Assembly: GCA_025526935.1 (NCBI GenBank) | Contig: JAHLKD010000109.1 | Coordinates: 1 to 64,000, forward strand | Direction of reading: 5' to 3' | DNA: 64,000 nt | DNA from: Cladochytrium replicatum | Lineage: Eukaryota > Chytridiomycota > Chytridiomycetes > Cladochytriales > Cladochytriaceae | In this document: positions 25,025-37,417 of the stretch, piece by piece | Numbering within the stretch: position 1 is the first letter of the stretch | Layout of the letters: each line of letters starts with the position of its first letter | Notes under the pieces: generated by a model | What the model was told of the DNA's origin: nothing | Database searches by the model: none | The model's input: only the letters and a program-made list of their open reading frames with translations | Made by a program: the position numbers and the translations under genes

Positions 25025-25536
25025 TCATGCCTTGTAGTCGCCATACCACCCCTTAGGTTGTTCAATGAGCTGGAAAGTCCCGTCGACAGTTCTGTGGTGG
25101 ATGGGCTGGGAGAAAGATCCTTGGGAGCTGAGGGTGGCCGATTCGTTCCACATTGAGTACAATATGCTATCGCAGCCGCATACTTCTCGCCCAGCTGTGC
25201 AACGGGGGGGCACTTTACCGCGAACCTTCATATCCATGTGTCGATCAACTCAATATAGTGTTCAGTGGATACTGGTAGCGCATACCAAGCACTGCAAGAC
25301 TCTGCATTGCAAGCCATCGTTGCGGCTCCAACCGAGACCTTTACGGTTCCTGCCAACGGAGGGTCTTTGGCGTTGCAAGATGCATCAAATCCACGTGGAT
25401 TTGATGAAGATGGGCAGCAGTAACATTCGCAGTTGAGAGACGTTGAATCTGGACCGTCAGTGATTTGAGCCATCACAAAGACATGTGTGATGCTGAGGGC
25501 AAAGAAAGCGATCTTCAGTACACTGAGCATGTGCAT
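25025..25536 (-). CDS. Small secreted cysteine-rich protein, 154 aa
   Basis: Two exons, 25536-25273 and 25225-25025, split by a 47-bp intron. The N-terminus is a signal peptide (LSVLKIAFFALSITHVFVMA, cleavage near residue 23). The mature part has about nine cysteines in tight groups: NCECYCCPSSS, ASCNAK, MACNAESCSAWY, then RCTAGREVCGCDS. No enzyme domain. Extracellular or wall-associated; an effector-like role is possible but not shown. The tail after about residue 105 lacks cysteines. The intron donor (GTATCC) is non-ideal, so the C-terminal half is less certain. Confidence 0.7.
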
Positions 25537-25744
25537 TGATCTGGGGCGAGCATAGTTCTTCTCCCATAGTGTTATATCTGTTTATTCGCAAGCTCATTCG
25601 GGTAGATTCTGTGACCCACACTTTCTTGATTTGCTGCAAGCGTGAGAACGGTGGCTTACTGTTCTGCGCATTCAGTAACTTAACCACAGATTGCTTATTT
25701 TAGGAGAACACTAAGCCACACTCCGGTTTCTGACAGCCGAAGAA
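25537..25744. promoter_or_regulatory. Divergent promoter region, secreted protein and XPB
   Basis: The 208-bp gap between opposed start codons must hold control elements of both genes. No site assigned. Confidence 0.35.
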
Positions 25745-28700
25745 ATGAAATCCAACGACGACGGGAACATCGAAGGGCAGCACGAGAACGGCACTACCGG
25801 AGAGGAAATATCGAAGGAAATGCAAATTGATTCTCAAATCACACTGCAGAATGGAGCAATTGAGGAATGCACGACTGGAACCGAAGAAACGTCTCAAGAT
25901 CCTCCCGTTCGATCAACCAACGACGTCCCGACGGAAATAGATGCATCCGTTCATGAGGTGACGATCATGAATGGCATTGAGCCGTCACAAACATTTGGAG
26001 AATACACAGACCAGAATCACTCATCTGACAAGTTACTCCCCCCGGTCCGCGAAGACCACGAAAAGTATCCGATATGGGTGGACCCAACCGGTTTTATTTT
26101 TCTCGACCTAAATGCTACCGCCGCCGACGACGACGTGCGTCGTTTCCTGCTTTCCATCGCAGAGCCTGCCCAAGGTATATCATTTGCGTGCAATGGCGGA
26201 GATGCAGCTCCTATCACCGAGAGCCGGAAAGGCGCTGAGAACAATGAAGGGCCACGACCATTTTTGTTTGAGGCTCCTGCTGCCGCTAGCATATACCAAC
26301 ACTTGCCGAACCACCCAGTCTTCCGCGTCACTCGGACATCTGCGTTCGCAGCGGGCTCGGTGTTTGACCGAAACGTTGGTCCCCGTAGGAGTCTTGCAGA
26401 TAAAATATTGGATAGATTGTCTGGCTACAACAAGTTCCAACATCTGCCAGACGAAGTATGCCAACTTGTTAGATCGTCGCTCGAACGATGCGGGCTTGTC
26501 CGTTTGGTCATGCGCACTGGCGGTCGTCGATTCTTAGAAATCACACACCCTCCGTCCGGAACTCTAAATGCAGATGAAGTTCAGGGAAAGAAGCGCGAGT
26601 TTTTGTTGAGCACACTTTTGGCCGATACCCACGTTGCCGAAGCAGCCAATGCTGCTGCACTCACCCAAATCCCCAAAAGTGAAAAGACTACCGCTGCAAG
26701 TCCAGCTGTAGTTCCAAAGTCGGCTGATACTCCATCTCCGACAGTCTCCGAAGCTTCCGCTGCGTCAGCGAAACCCAAAAAAGGTCGAGGGAAGAAAGTT
26801 GCGAAGGCCGACGAAGGCGCTGAAGATACCCCACCACCACCCAAAAAAGCTCGGAAAGCTGCTGAACCCAAACCGAAAAAATCGGCAAGGAGCAGTCATT
26901 GGGACATTCCCATTCAAAATCACTCCCTTAAAGCAGCCGCACCACTCACCAGCACTCCACCTCCCGAAAAGCCCAAGGAGCTCGAGTTTGTCGCCGAGAT
27001 CGAAGGCTGGCAGCTCCTATTACTCTCGCGACCAGCCCAATCGGAAGCAGATCTAGGGATCCACTATGCTCTGGGAAACTCCACCTCTGGCTTGGTTTTC
27101 ATTGGGCGAGACGAGTCTTGTGGAAGCACAAACGCTAAACCACGCTTTATCGTCCAAGGCATCGAGATACACCCATCATTTGCCGAAACCATCCGCGAAC
27201 GGTGCGTCACCTATCTTCACACCACCATCCCCGAAGAATACGAGTTTACCAAAACTGAGGAGGCGATCAAGCCCGTTGCCATGGACCTCACGGAAGGCAC
27301 ACGCTTACACCCCTACCAGCACGAGAGTTTATCACGGATGTTTTCAAACATGGGAAACTTGGAGCGAGACGAGGCGACGAAAAATGATTCCGCGGTTCCG
27401 CCACTCGCTCGGAGTGGTGTGATCGTGTTGCCGTGCGGAGCGGGTAAGTCCCTTGTTGGTGTCGCGGCAGCTAGCATCATCAAGAAGAGCTGCCTGGTCC
27501 TGTGTTCCAACACGTAGGTCAAATTGAGGTACTAAACACGGAAAGAGAGCATTTATGCTTGGTTTTTGTAGGGAATCAATCGACCAGTGGGCCCGAGAGT
27601 TTAAATCATTCTCCACTATCAACGAAGAGCAGGTGGTCAAGTTTTCAGCTGGCGTTGGAGCGGCGAAAACGGCTGCAGGTATTCGGGGTTGGCTCAACAC
27701 GTACCTTAAAGGCAGCACCAACGTTGTATGTAATAAAACAAAACAAACCATTCTCTCTCTTCGCTAAATTTGCTCAACATTTTTTCACAGTTTGGACGAT
27801 TCGATTCTGGTGTTCTGATTACCACCTACCCAATGTTAACCAACTCAGGCCCACGTGCAGAAGAAGCCGCGCGGTACATCAAATGGATCCGCGAGCGCGA
27901 ATGGGGTCTCATGATCCTCGACGAAGTCCACTGCTGTCCTGCCGAGATGTTTTCGACCGTCCTGTGCGGTCGACCGGCCGGAAAAGGGACAGGTGACACA
28001 CCAACCTCAGACGGTCGGATTCGCGTGCACGTGAAGCTTGGACTTACCGCGACACTTGTGCGTGAAGACGATAAGATCCAGATGCTGGAGTACTCAATCG
28101 GACCGAAATTGTATGAAGCGGACTGGAGCGCCCTGACGAGGCAGGGGTTTATCGCGAGGGTCGAGGTAAAGTTCACCAAAGATTCTGCGGTGAATTTCTT
28201 ATGTCTGTGCATTTGGTTTTGTTGTTGGGCAGTGTTCGGAGATCCAGTGTGGGATGCCGCCGTCGTTCAGGGAAGCCCACGACGCCCCTATCGCAACAAG
28301 TCGACTGAAACAATTGCTTGTACATCTAAATCCTTCCAAACTTGCTGTTGTACAGCGACTCGTTGCGCATCACGAGAGCCAAGGCGATAAGATCCTTATT
28401 TACTCGGATGATATCTACGCTTTGAAGGTAGAACAGGATATGAAAATCGTCAGTATAAATTAAGTTGTTTCTCGTCGATAGTACTATGCGGCAGTGCTGG
28501 ACCGGGATTACATCTGCGGCGAGACGAAGGCGATCGAACGTGCCAGGATCCTCAAGGACTTTAGCGAGAGATCTGACAAAAACACGCTCATCATCTCGCG
28601 AATCGGGGACCAGTCCCTCAACTTGCCCGAAGCGACCTGTCTGATTCAGATCTCCAAGCTCTTTGGGTCACGTCGTCAGGAAGCTCAGCGATTGGGTAAA

Positions 28701-29217
28701 CAGAACAACCACAGCTTTTCATCGCGTTATCAACTTTTTGTTTGCAGGACGCATCCTTCGAGCACGTAGGGCAAAGGAAGATTCTACCTTTAGCAGTAGC
28801 TTCTACACTCTTATCTCTATGGGAACCGATGAATCCCGTCACCACGGCAACCGCAAGCTCTTCCTTGAGGAGCAAGGATACCGCTACAACACCCTCACGG
28901 ACGCCGAGATCCTCGAGCGACACGCGACAACCGCTACAACAAGCACGCCGTCAGCAACCCACAAGCGCAGCATCAAGCGGGAAAAGATGATGGAGGCTAG
29001 ACGCGGGGTGTCGGAGGAGGAGCTGCTGAGGTTGATCAAGGAAGCTGCGAGGGCGAGCGTGGAAAAGGCGGCAGAGAGGGCTGCGAAGGCGGGGACGAAG
29101 AGGAAGAAGGGCGGTGAGGCGGTGGAGGAGCGGGAGGAGGGAAGCGAGGAGGCTGAAGACGAGGAGTGGGATCGGGGAGGGTTTGAGGAAGAGAATGGAG
29201 TTGTCATTATTGGATGA
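25745..29217 (+). CDS. SSL2: XPB/Ssl2-type DNA translocase of TFIIH
   Basis: Six exons: 25745-27513, 27572-27725, 27791-28165, 28233-28427, 28482-28695, 28748-29217; 1058 aa against roughly 780-840 in human and yeast. The N-terminal domain begins at YPIWVDPTGFIFLDLN. Helicase motifs are complete: I PCGAGKSLVG (about 563), II DEVH (about 684), III with the adjacent RED motif (LTATLVREDDK), IV ILIYSDD, V ISRIGDQSLNLPEA, VI RRQEAQRLGRILRARR. XPB opens promoter DNA in transcription initiation and acts in nucleotide excision repair. Unusual: a Lys/Pro/Ala-rich linker (about 300-390, KPKKGRGKKVAKAD and similar) inserted before the helicase core, extra residues in the N-terminal domain, and a charged coiled tail (EELLRLIKEAARASVEKAAERAA). 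Confidence 0.95.
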
Positions 29218-29431
29218 GGGGTATGGTCAAAGAGGGCCAAGTGTTAAGAATTGTGACGATCTGACAGCAAATGAATAGACTGCAGTTTTTTAGTGTCAAC
29301 CTATTGTCACGGCACAGTGAATACGCATAAAAACACGGGTTTGGAACCTCTATTCCTGATAAAACATCTCCAAATGAACTTATCATCTTTCCAGGCCACA
29401 ATTTCGTCATTGGCATAACCTCCGAAAGATA

Positions 29432-31307
29432 TCAACTATCCAAAACATGCGATCTGCCGCTCGAGCTGCGTGATATCCTAGTGCTAGACGGCGCACGGGA
29501 GATGCCGTCGTCGCGATAGTAGACGGGCTCATCAGCATCGTCGAGACGGTTATGGGATAATCGAACCGACGCCATCGCCTTCACACCGAGGTTTTCCGAG
29601 AAGTGAGCGTTTCTGCTGCTGCTACTGCTACTGATTTCATATGAAGCGTACTGAGTTGGTGAATTCGCTTTTTTAATCTTTACTGATTTAGATAGGGGTT
29701 CCTCCTGGTAATCCTGTTCGATTCGTAGGTCGCCGCTTGAGAGCCTGACTGATCTCATCGCTTGGATTGTGGAGGACAGAGAGTTTCCTTTCGATGACAA
29801 CGCCGATCGCGGGCTGTCACTTGCATGTCTCGCGTGAGGTTCTTCATAAGAGTCTGCTTCCCTGCGCAAATCGCCGCTGGAGAGCTTCACCGACCTCATA
29901 GCCTGGATTGCCAGAGTTGGTGAGTCGCCTTTCGAAGATCGCCGTTCTTCAAGTTTTGGAGCACTTGACACCAGTTCTTCGTAGGCATCAGCGTCATTCC
30001 TTAGATCGCTGCTGGAAAGCCTCACTGATCTCATTGCCTGGATTGCCAGCGTGGGTGAATCCCCCTTTGAAGTTCTGCGCCATTCGAGGGTCCTAGCTCT
30101 CGGCTCTTCATGGACATCCGCGTCGCTTCGTAGGTCGCTGCCGGAAAACTTCACCGATCTCATAGCTTGGATTGCAAGTGTAGGGGACTCGTTTTTGGGC
30201 GACACCGCGCGAAATCGCGGCTGACGGGAATGGTTGCCGTCTGGTGTCTCGTCCTCCTCGTCGAGATTGCCCCTCGATAACAGCACCGACGCCATTGATG
30301 TAACTCCCGTGCTCGGCGTCTCGGTCAGATACGACCCTCCAGGGTGGTCCTGCGGGTTACGCTGGTGGTGATCGGTATGTAAACGAACGTCGTCCTGTTC
30401 ACACGAGCCGCGCCCGTACACATTGGAAGACAGCTTATGATTGTCACCAACGCGGGATTGATAAATGACAGCCGGAGTCGACTTACGTCGGTCTTCAGGT
30501 CTTTTCTTCGCACTCTCTCTTCCATGGACTGACAGCGAAAGCTCACTTGAAGAGACTCCTTTCTTTGAAGATTCTTGTCTAGCAACACCGTCGAAGTCCT
30601 GAGAGAGCTGAATAGAGCGCATGGAGAGAATACTAGCGCTCATGTACTCCTCCGAAGTGTCTGCAGGGGAATTCGGTGAACTGGGGCCTAAATTCGAGAA
30701 TGCGGCCGACTCCTTTTTGGTTCGACCGAGTGTCATGCTACGCTGAGCCAGGGATGCGCTCTCCGGTTCTTCGTTCCTTTTGTCTCTCCCAGATGATCCT
30801 ATAGTTTTGTTGCGACGGAGAGGTTTCGGTTCTGAGAACTCCTCAACCATGATGTTTGGAATGTTGCTGCTTGTGACCTAGGCGTTATGGAAACAATATC
30901 ACTAGTGGTCTTGTTATGTGGCCCATATATTTTACCTTCTCTGCGACGTTTCTTCGATTAACTTTGACAGTCACATCACTAGCAACTGCTGTCGAGACAA
31001 CTCGCCCACCAACGGTGGTGGTTGACTGGTTGGAACTGCTTCCTTCATCGCTTCTCCTGGCGCCAAAGTTCATTTTCCAATTGTCGGAAAGCCTTCTTTA
31101 GCTAATAAATGGACTCACTTACTTTGAGGCAATGATCTCGAAATAGCTCACCAAGGATTCAGAGTCCTGGTTCAAAATGCTCCGATCGGGCATAGGCCCG
31201 CTCGAGAACCCGAGCGCTAGTTCCAATGTAACAAAAATAGCCTCTCCCAGATTGCACAAAGATGCATCTGAGATCCAAGCCGGCAGAGTTCCGATCCTTG
31301 CGTGCAT
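29432..31307 (-). CDS. Hypothetical protein with repeated AMRSV-L-S motif
   Basis: Proposed exons 31307-31123, 31056-30936 and 30877-29432 give 583 aa. A shorter model starts at ATG 31073, which lies in the first intron. The last two exons join cleanly across intron 30878-30935. The protein contains four close copies of SPTLAIQAMRSVKLSSGDLR followed by an acidic xxADxxEEP segment, spaced about 40-50 residues. Three looser copies also occur: SILSMRSIQLSQDFD near the N-terminus, SMASVLLSRGNLDEED, and KAMASVRLSHNRLDDADEP near the C-terminus. The linkers are Ser/Arg-rich and look phosphorylated (RRTSKGDSP). I do not recognise the motif. Each copy could be a short amphipathic helix binding a common partner. 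No membrane segment. Confidence 0.68.
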
Positions 31308-31454
31308 AAAGTTTACAAGAGTCGCAACTGACGTTTTTGCTGTGATCCTCTCTCAACATATTTTAACAAATGCAACAAAACAACAAGGGAAAACGAGAAG
31401 CTGGGCTCTCGTAAGTTACACTAAGGGATACATGCACGTCTCTGTTTAGCGCAT

Positions 31455-32215
31455 CTACTTTTCCTTTTTAGTCTTCTTTGCCTTGGGCTCGGCCGGCAAA
31501 ACTTCTTCCTCGCCCTTCTTTCCAGACTTTTTGGGCAAGAGTGTGTGGTGGATGTTGGGCAGAACTCCGCCCTGGGCAATGGTGACCTAAATTCAAGGGG
31601 CAAGCCATAATTTAGTATAAAGAAGTCGAAACGATCGTTCTTCTACTCTCCAACTCACCTTGGAAAGGAGCTTGTTCAGTTCCTCGTCGTTGCGAATAGC
31701 AAGCTGCAAGTGCCGCGGGATGATACGGGACTTTTGGTTGTCTCGAGCAGCGTTTCCAGCCAACTCAAGGATTTCCGCAACAAGGTCTTAAAAAAAACGT
31801 AAAGTAGATGTGTTCCCCATTGGACAAATCCAATTTTTTTGATCCAAGACTTACATTCTAGAACTGCGGCGAGGTACACCGGAGAAGCACCAGAAATACG
31901 TTCAGAGTATAGACCCTTTTTCAGGTACCGGTGGATACGACCGACGGGGAACTGGAGTCCGGCCTTCTTCGTTCGTGTGAGCGCTTTTGCGCGGGGACCG
32001 CCCTTTGCTTTTCCCTGCGTATACAGAACACCGACATTTGTTAGGAAGCGGGCCTTAATACCCGGCAGTTATTCCAATCCAGATGGTAAATGAATAGCCG
32101 AATGTATCAATGTATCGACAGCAAGCTTGCTTCCACATAAACAACGATCGACGGCGCCCAACCGTACGGACAACAGAGAAGGATAGACAGCAGAGCAGCG
32201 TACCTTTCCTGACAT
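31455..32215 (-). CDS. HTA1: Histone H2A
   Basis: Four exons: 32215-32204 (only 12 bp, MSGK), 32014-31855, 31786-31659, 31586-31455; 143 aa. The histone fold is canonical: [65 protein letters not shown] (acidic patch residues present), [20 protein letters not shown]. The sequence fits core H2A rather than H2A.Z. The C-terminal tail ends KAKKTKKEK and has no SQE motif, unlike most fungal H2A, where that serine is the DNA-damage phosphosite. The gene has three introns (189, 68 and 72 bp), so its mRNA is probably polyadenylated. Confidence 0.96.
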
Positions 32216-32498
32216 TCTGATTTGCTGGTGATCCGTTGGTCGAGGGTGTGCCAAACCTTTTGTGTCTGTGTGCTGGTAGTCGCTCGTGGGGCGAGAGACC
32301 AACGTTTGGCCCTCCAAAATGGGAATCCTGGTATTAAAAAATAAGAGTGTATTTTGTGTGTCGAGCCAGAAGAACAGAGAAACGGTCATTGTAGAAGAAC
32401 ATTACTAAAAGAAAACAAAGCATCCGTTGAGAAAAACAAAACTAATGTACAAAACTTGAGAATTGTCCAAATCTGAACCACCCGCTCATCGCAACTCC

Positions 32499-35400
32499 TC
32501 ATTTCTGCATGTCGCAAATATCTGCCAACAGGTTGATCCCATCCAATCCCTCTGCCCCTCCACCCATCATCGCATCCCCGCGCTGCTGTTCCACGTTTGA
32601 GGAATCCTGACTTGGATTCATGCGGGACATCCCTGGTGATCCCCTCGACCATCCGCATTCCACTTTCACATCCATCCTCGGTGCAGCCTCAGCCTTGATC
32701 CAGCCATGTCCAGCCCTGTGCCCAGGATCTCCATACGAAGGTTTCACAGGAGTTGCTGGAGGTGGGGCAACTCTAGCCACACGCGGATAGACGATTCGGT
32801 CGGAAGCCTCATCTGGAACCATCTTCCATTGTACCGGCTGCGCGAGCTCCGGTGTCTGAGTACCGATCTCACAACGTGGGCCAACCGTCGGATGCGTGGT
32901 TCCAATCGATCCCTGTGTTGCACTTTGCTGCGTCGCCGGCTCCATTCGCGCTCCAATGTGCCGCTTCTTTAGAGGGTAATTGCTCGATCCTCCACCTGCT
33001 GAAGAAACCCCTCCGATTTGCCTCGGCGCTTCGACTTGGATGTGACTCGAACCCTCGGGACCATGCCCTGTGCGTCCGTTGCCATTAAGTGCGGGCTCTG
33101 CCGAAGGTGCCAGCGCACTTGACGAAACACCTGGCGCCGCTTTAACATCTGTTTCCTCGCTCTTCATCGGTAGAGAGTACGTTTCAGCTTTCAAATCGGC
33201 GGCCGCTGATAATGTAGTCCGAGATCCATTTCGCTTCCGCTTATTCAACTGAGCAGGTGACAATGCTGCTGGAACTGGATCAGATAACCTCCACGAGTCC
33301 ACCTGAGACGAAACATGCTCCGCTGCCGAAACTAGGAGCCGGAGAGGAGAATGCGGTGAACCTCCTCCCAAACCCACAGGTCTTGCGTCACGCAACCTCG
33401 TTCGAGGGGAGTTCTGCGCGTTACCGTTGTCTGCATAGTACGGTGATCGTACGATATTCCGTATGCCGTTGTGAGGGGCGAGGTAGGACAGTCCCAGCAC
33501 TGGCGATCCCGAAGGATGCATTGGGTGAGGCGGTATGTCGACAGGCATGGGAACTTCACCCCCACCGGCAATCTGAGATAAACGGCCCGGTTGTTGATAA
33601 CCTCCTGCTGGAAGACTAGCGTTAATCAGTGCCACAAAACTTCCAGATGCGTTGTTCAAATCAATTGGCTTCGGAGGCGTTGAATTGACAATCTTGGAGG
33701 GTGGTCGTCCACGTCTTGGCGAGGAGCTCACCGAGAACCCTCCCACCCCAGGAAAGATCGCTGTGACCGGGCTTCTCTTTTTCGCAGACTTTGGAACGCC
33801 CTTTGATCCACCTCCCGCTTTCCCACCTGATGCTCCCTTCTGCTTCTTTTTTGATTGCTGTGTATTCGTCTCCTCACGTTCCGAATTGTACGCCGCATCT
33901 TCCCCTTTGAAACTCGACACACTGGCCTCCAACTGTGATTCCTGCGAAAACGCCAGTTCTACCTCCGCTTGTTGTTCAGCCGAAAGCTCCATGAAAGCTT
34001 CTTCAGTTCCAAATAGAATCTCCCCATCTTTCGTTCTAAGCATCGAAGAGCCCATTGTTTCGGCAAACCATCCTGCCGCTGCTGCAGTTCGGGTCTGGCG
34101 CCGACCATGTTCACCGGCATGCAAACTGCTAGGCAGCACGCTGCTCCTCTTGGTTGCGGTGGGCGAGAAGGATCGCGCTCGGTTCATCTTCGCTGCTGCT
34201 TTCTGTGCACTCTTCGCTTTTGAACTCAATCCTGCATCGCTTTCCCTTTTCCGTTTGTGAGGCGAACCTTCCTGACCAAACACGTCAAAAGTGGGGTCAT
34301 GTTGGTCGATCGTCTGACGCCATGCGTTGAACTCCCCACCATGGTCGGTCGCACGCTCGGTCTTGACACACTTTTTGGCTGGTGGGACAGAAGATTTGTC
34401 TGATTCCATCATTTGGTGATTATCCCCATATCCTGTACCACCGTCGAAAGCTCGGCGATAGTTTGTCGGGCTTCCCGAGACAAACTCTCGTCTGGGCTCC
34501 ACAATAACTTCGAGATGATCACTCGATGGAGCGAGCGATCTTTTGGCCCTGTTGTCCATGAGTACGGGTGTAGACTCTTTAACGGCGTGAGTCGGATCGG
34601 GTGAAGCATCAGGAGCAGGCGCATCCCAAGCGATGATTTTGATGTTCTTCTCTGCATATCGTGTTCCGTTTGGTAGGCTCACGTCGTGTATAGCAGCAGT
34701 GTAGCGCTTCGGATCGAAATGAAAATACCGAGTTAGATTAACAAATTCGTCCGGCGGCTTAGGGCCCCTCGCAAAGTTCTGTCGTCGCGCTCGAATACAT
34801 CGGATGCAATTGCACATTTCTTAACCAAGAAGTCAGCACTTCTCAGAAAGAGTGACTAGTACTCCTACCTGTACACACTGGGCAGACCCAACCACGTTGC
34901 TGTAAAACCGCGAAGCAGTCAGAAGCTGTCAAACGTCAGTGTATGTGTACCTTACAAAGGATGCATCAAGGATCTTCACTCCGAATCTATTCCACAAGCA
35001 GCTAGCACAAAAGTGGCCATGCTTTGGCGTTCTTCGACACTGGAGCACATCTCTGAGGAACAAAATTGAGATGATAAGTAGACTACTTTCTCCCAAAGCC
35101 CGATAATCTACTCACGCCAAGTTCTTTGAGCTCTTGCACGCATGACACGACGTACTCAATCCCACTTGACGAATGCGTTCGCGATAGCGTGCAATACTAG
35201 CCACAGAATAGTTTCCCCCGTGGTCATTACTGAATCAAGCAATGGTCAGAAGCGTGAAAAGCATCCACACACATTAATTGGTTTCTTACTTCAGGTCACA
35301 CTCGATCAAACACGGCCCAGGAATCGGATCCTCATCTCCACTTTCGGCCGCAGATCTTCTCAGATCCTCAAACGTTGATACGGCTTTCTCGAGATCAGAC

Positions 35401-37417
35401 AGCAGCTCTCTCATCGGCAAATACTCGCACATCAACAAACTATCCACACCATGTTTACAGCTTCGTCCGTGAGCGAAGCAGTACAAGCACGCATCAAACT
35501 CTTCGTCCGCTTCGTCTTGTGATGCAGCGCACATCTTGCACGTGTACCCTCGGTTCCATATATCTGCCCGACAGATATTGCACGACCTGCAGTGAGGCGA
35601 TGATGCTGCATCAGCGTAACGTTCAATCTGATCAGGAGCCATCGCAAACCGCGCAGGGAGGGCGGTATTGGCAGCGCTGCTTGAAAGATGAAGGGTTTGG
35701 TCGGCGAATCGGTCATCAATCCATTCGTCCTTTAGCGAGGCCCGATAGAGGGCGAGAACCCGCAGATACTCTTGGAGGAATAGAGGGTTTGGCAAACGTG
35801 ACAAGAATGTGGAAGTTGGAAACTCTTCGGATGTCGAGGAACCGCTGCGTAGGCCAAGTCGACCGGATGCAAGATTGGTCATATAGTGCAACAAACGATG
35901 GATGACTGTTTTGATCCGATAGACCTCCTGCTTGAAGTACAGTCGATACACGGGGAGCACTTGGCTGAAACACGTTTCAATTGCGCTCAGCGTCATCCTG
36001 TTCCAGGCGGCTTTCATTGTGATCCCCCCTTTGTTCACAACCTGATGGGCGCAGTTCGGCGGAACTAGTGGAAGAAATGAACATTCTGACAAATTAAAGA
36101 GGATGTTTTGTAAGTACCAATGATGAAATCTCCTGGACGTTGTTCCGCAACGTAGAGTGGGAAGTCTGCTGTCGCAAGCACGTCTACCGGACACACATAC
36201 GAGTCGGTATGAAGTGACCCTCCGTTGTCAGCACAAAGTTTGGCAAATTTGTGCTCATTCCCAGAAGCTGCGATAAACCAGAAGGAAGTCGAGTTTGGTT
36301 CGGCCCAAAGCATAATATTATGTCCAACTGCTCCGCATATGTCCGTATGCGCCGGCGTATGCGTTTTATCTACTCCTGGATGTTAAAAAGTTAGTCCACG
36401 CACATTCACTGTTCCGCGACTCCTACCTATGTACACCATCAAATTATCCGGCTGAAGCTTTTTCGGCAATACTGTAACCAAATCATTAGGACCCTTATAC
36501 CGGAAGTACTCTGGCAAATGGTCGTTAAGATAATCCGCCCATTCAGGAGGACAAAGAATGTCCTTTCCATACAGCAAAGGCTCATCTATATTGTTCTGCC
36601 CACTCGCTGTCATCGAGGACCCTAGCTCTCCAGAAATCTTTCGTGTGTGGGGTTCACCAACAACGGTGTCGCGGACAAGCTGGGGCGAGTCCCCGTCATC
36701 CGAATTTTCACTTGAGATCACAGCAGAACGTCGACGGATGTAGTCGACAAACTCTGCAACGGTCCTCGGTGTATCTCTCCCTGCCGCTACATCTCGAACT
36801 TGAAGCACCGTATCCCCCATCTTTTCCACCATCCAATCGAGCGAGAGCAAAGACTGGTCCCACTCAAACCGCGTGCCGACGTTTCGAGTGTCCTTTGCAA
36901 TGCTTCCCCAGTAGCTCGTCACGTTGGATACCAACAGTGGAATGCCGCGACGAATGTAGTCGTCCGCGATCGCCGCAACTTGATCGTGAGGTACGGTTGC
37001 TGCATCAAGTCGGTGAATCTCTCGAAACGGCGAGCTCTGTGCATTTTGTGGTTTGGACTGGTGTGTTCCTTTAGGAATCCCGTGCTTTGGTGTTGATGTT
37101 GATTGGGTTAGTTCGGGATGAAATCCGGTGGCCATAGTAGCCTTTCCGACGTCGCTCTTTTGAATATCCTCTTCCGCTTTTGCTTCCCGATGGTGTCCAC
37201 TCCATTCGGCGTTCTCTTCATTAAAGGTAGACCAGCGCGCACGCGGAGTTTTATTTGAAGCTCCGAAATAGTCCGCTGAAACTGCAGGGCTTCTATTCTG
37301 CGCCGCCGCTTCCCGAGCGGTTGTCGTGGCGACAGCCGCCAGCAGTAAATCGAAGCGCAGATCGTCCGTCCGAGGAAGGGGTCGGGTATTCCCGTCTGAA
37401 TGTGTTTGTTGTTGCAT
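32499..37417 (-). CDS. JmjC-domain protein with RING-like and 4CXXC-R1 zinc modules
   Basis: Seven exons: 37417-36427, 36375-36118, 36064-35290, 35229-35116, 35052-34956, 34899-34869, 34819-32499; 1528 aa. The N-terminal JmjC fold carries Fe(II) ligands in HTPAHTDICG (HxD) and NCAHQVVN (distal His, about residue 423), with PGDFIIVPP before it. A Cys cluster follows (CRSCNICRADIWNRGYTCKMC and CLYCFAHGRSCKH, about 580-630). Next comes a zf-4CXXC_R1 module: CHACK, CRRTPKHGHFCASCLWNRFG, RGWVCPVCTEMCNC, CIRCIRARR (about 705-775). The long C-terminal part is disordered and has an AT-hook-like PRRGRPPSK. By family it is a 2-oxoglutarate-dependent histone or nucleic-acid demethylase, acting in the nucleus. 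The substrate is not decided by the sequence. Confidence 0.88.

Noticed and set aside
31096-31122. A 27-nt intron joining the first two exons of the AMRSV-repeat gene
   Set aside because: Too short for a spliceosomal intron here. A 66-bp intron (31057-31122) keeps the same frame.
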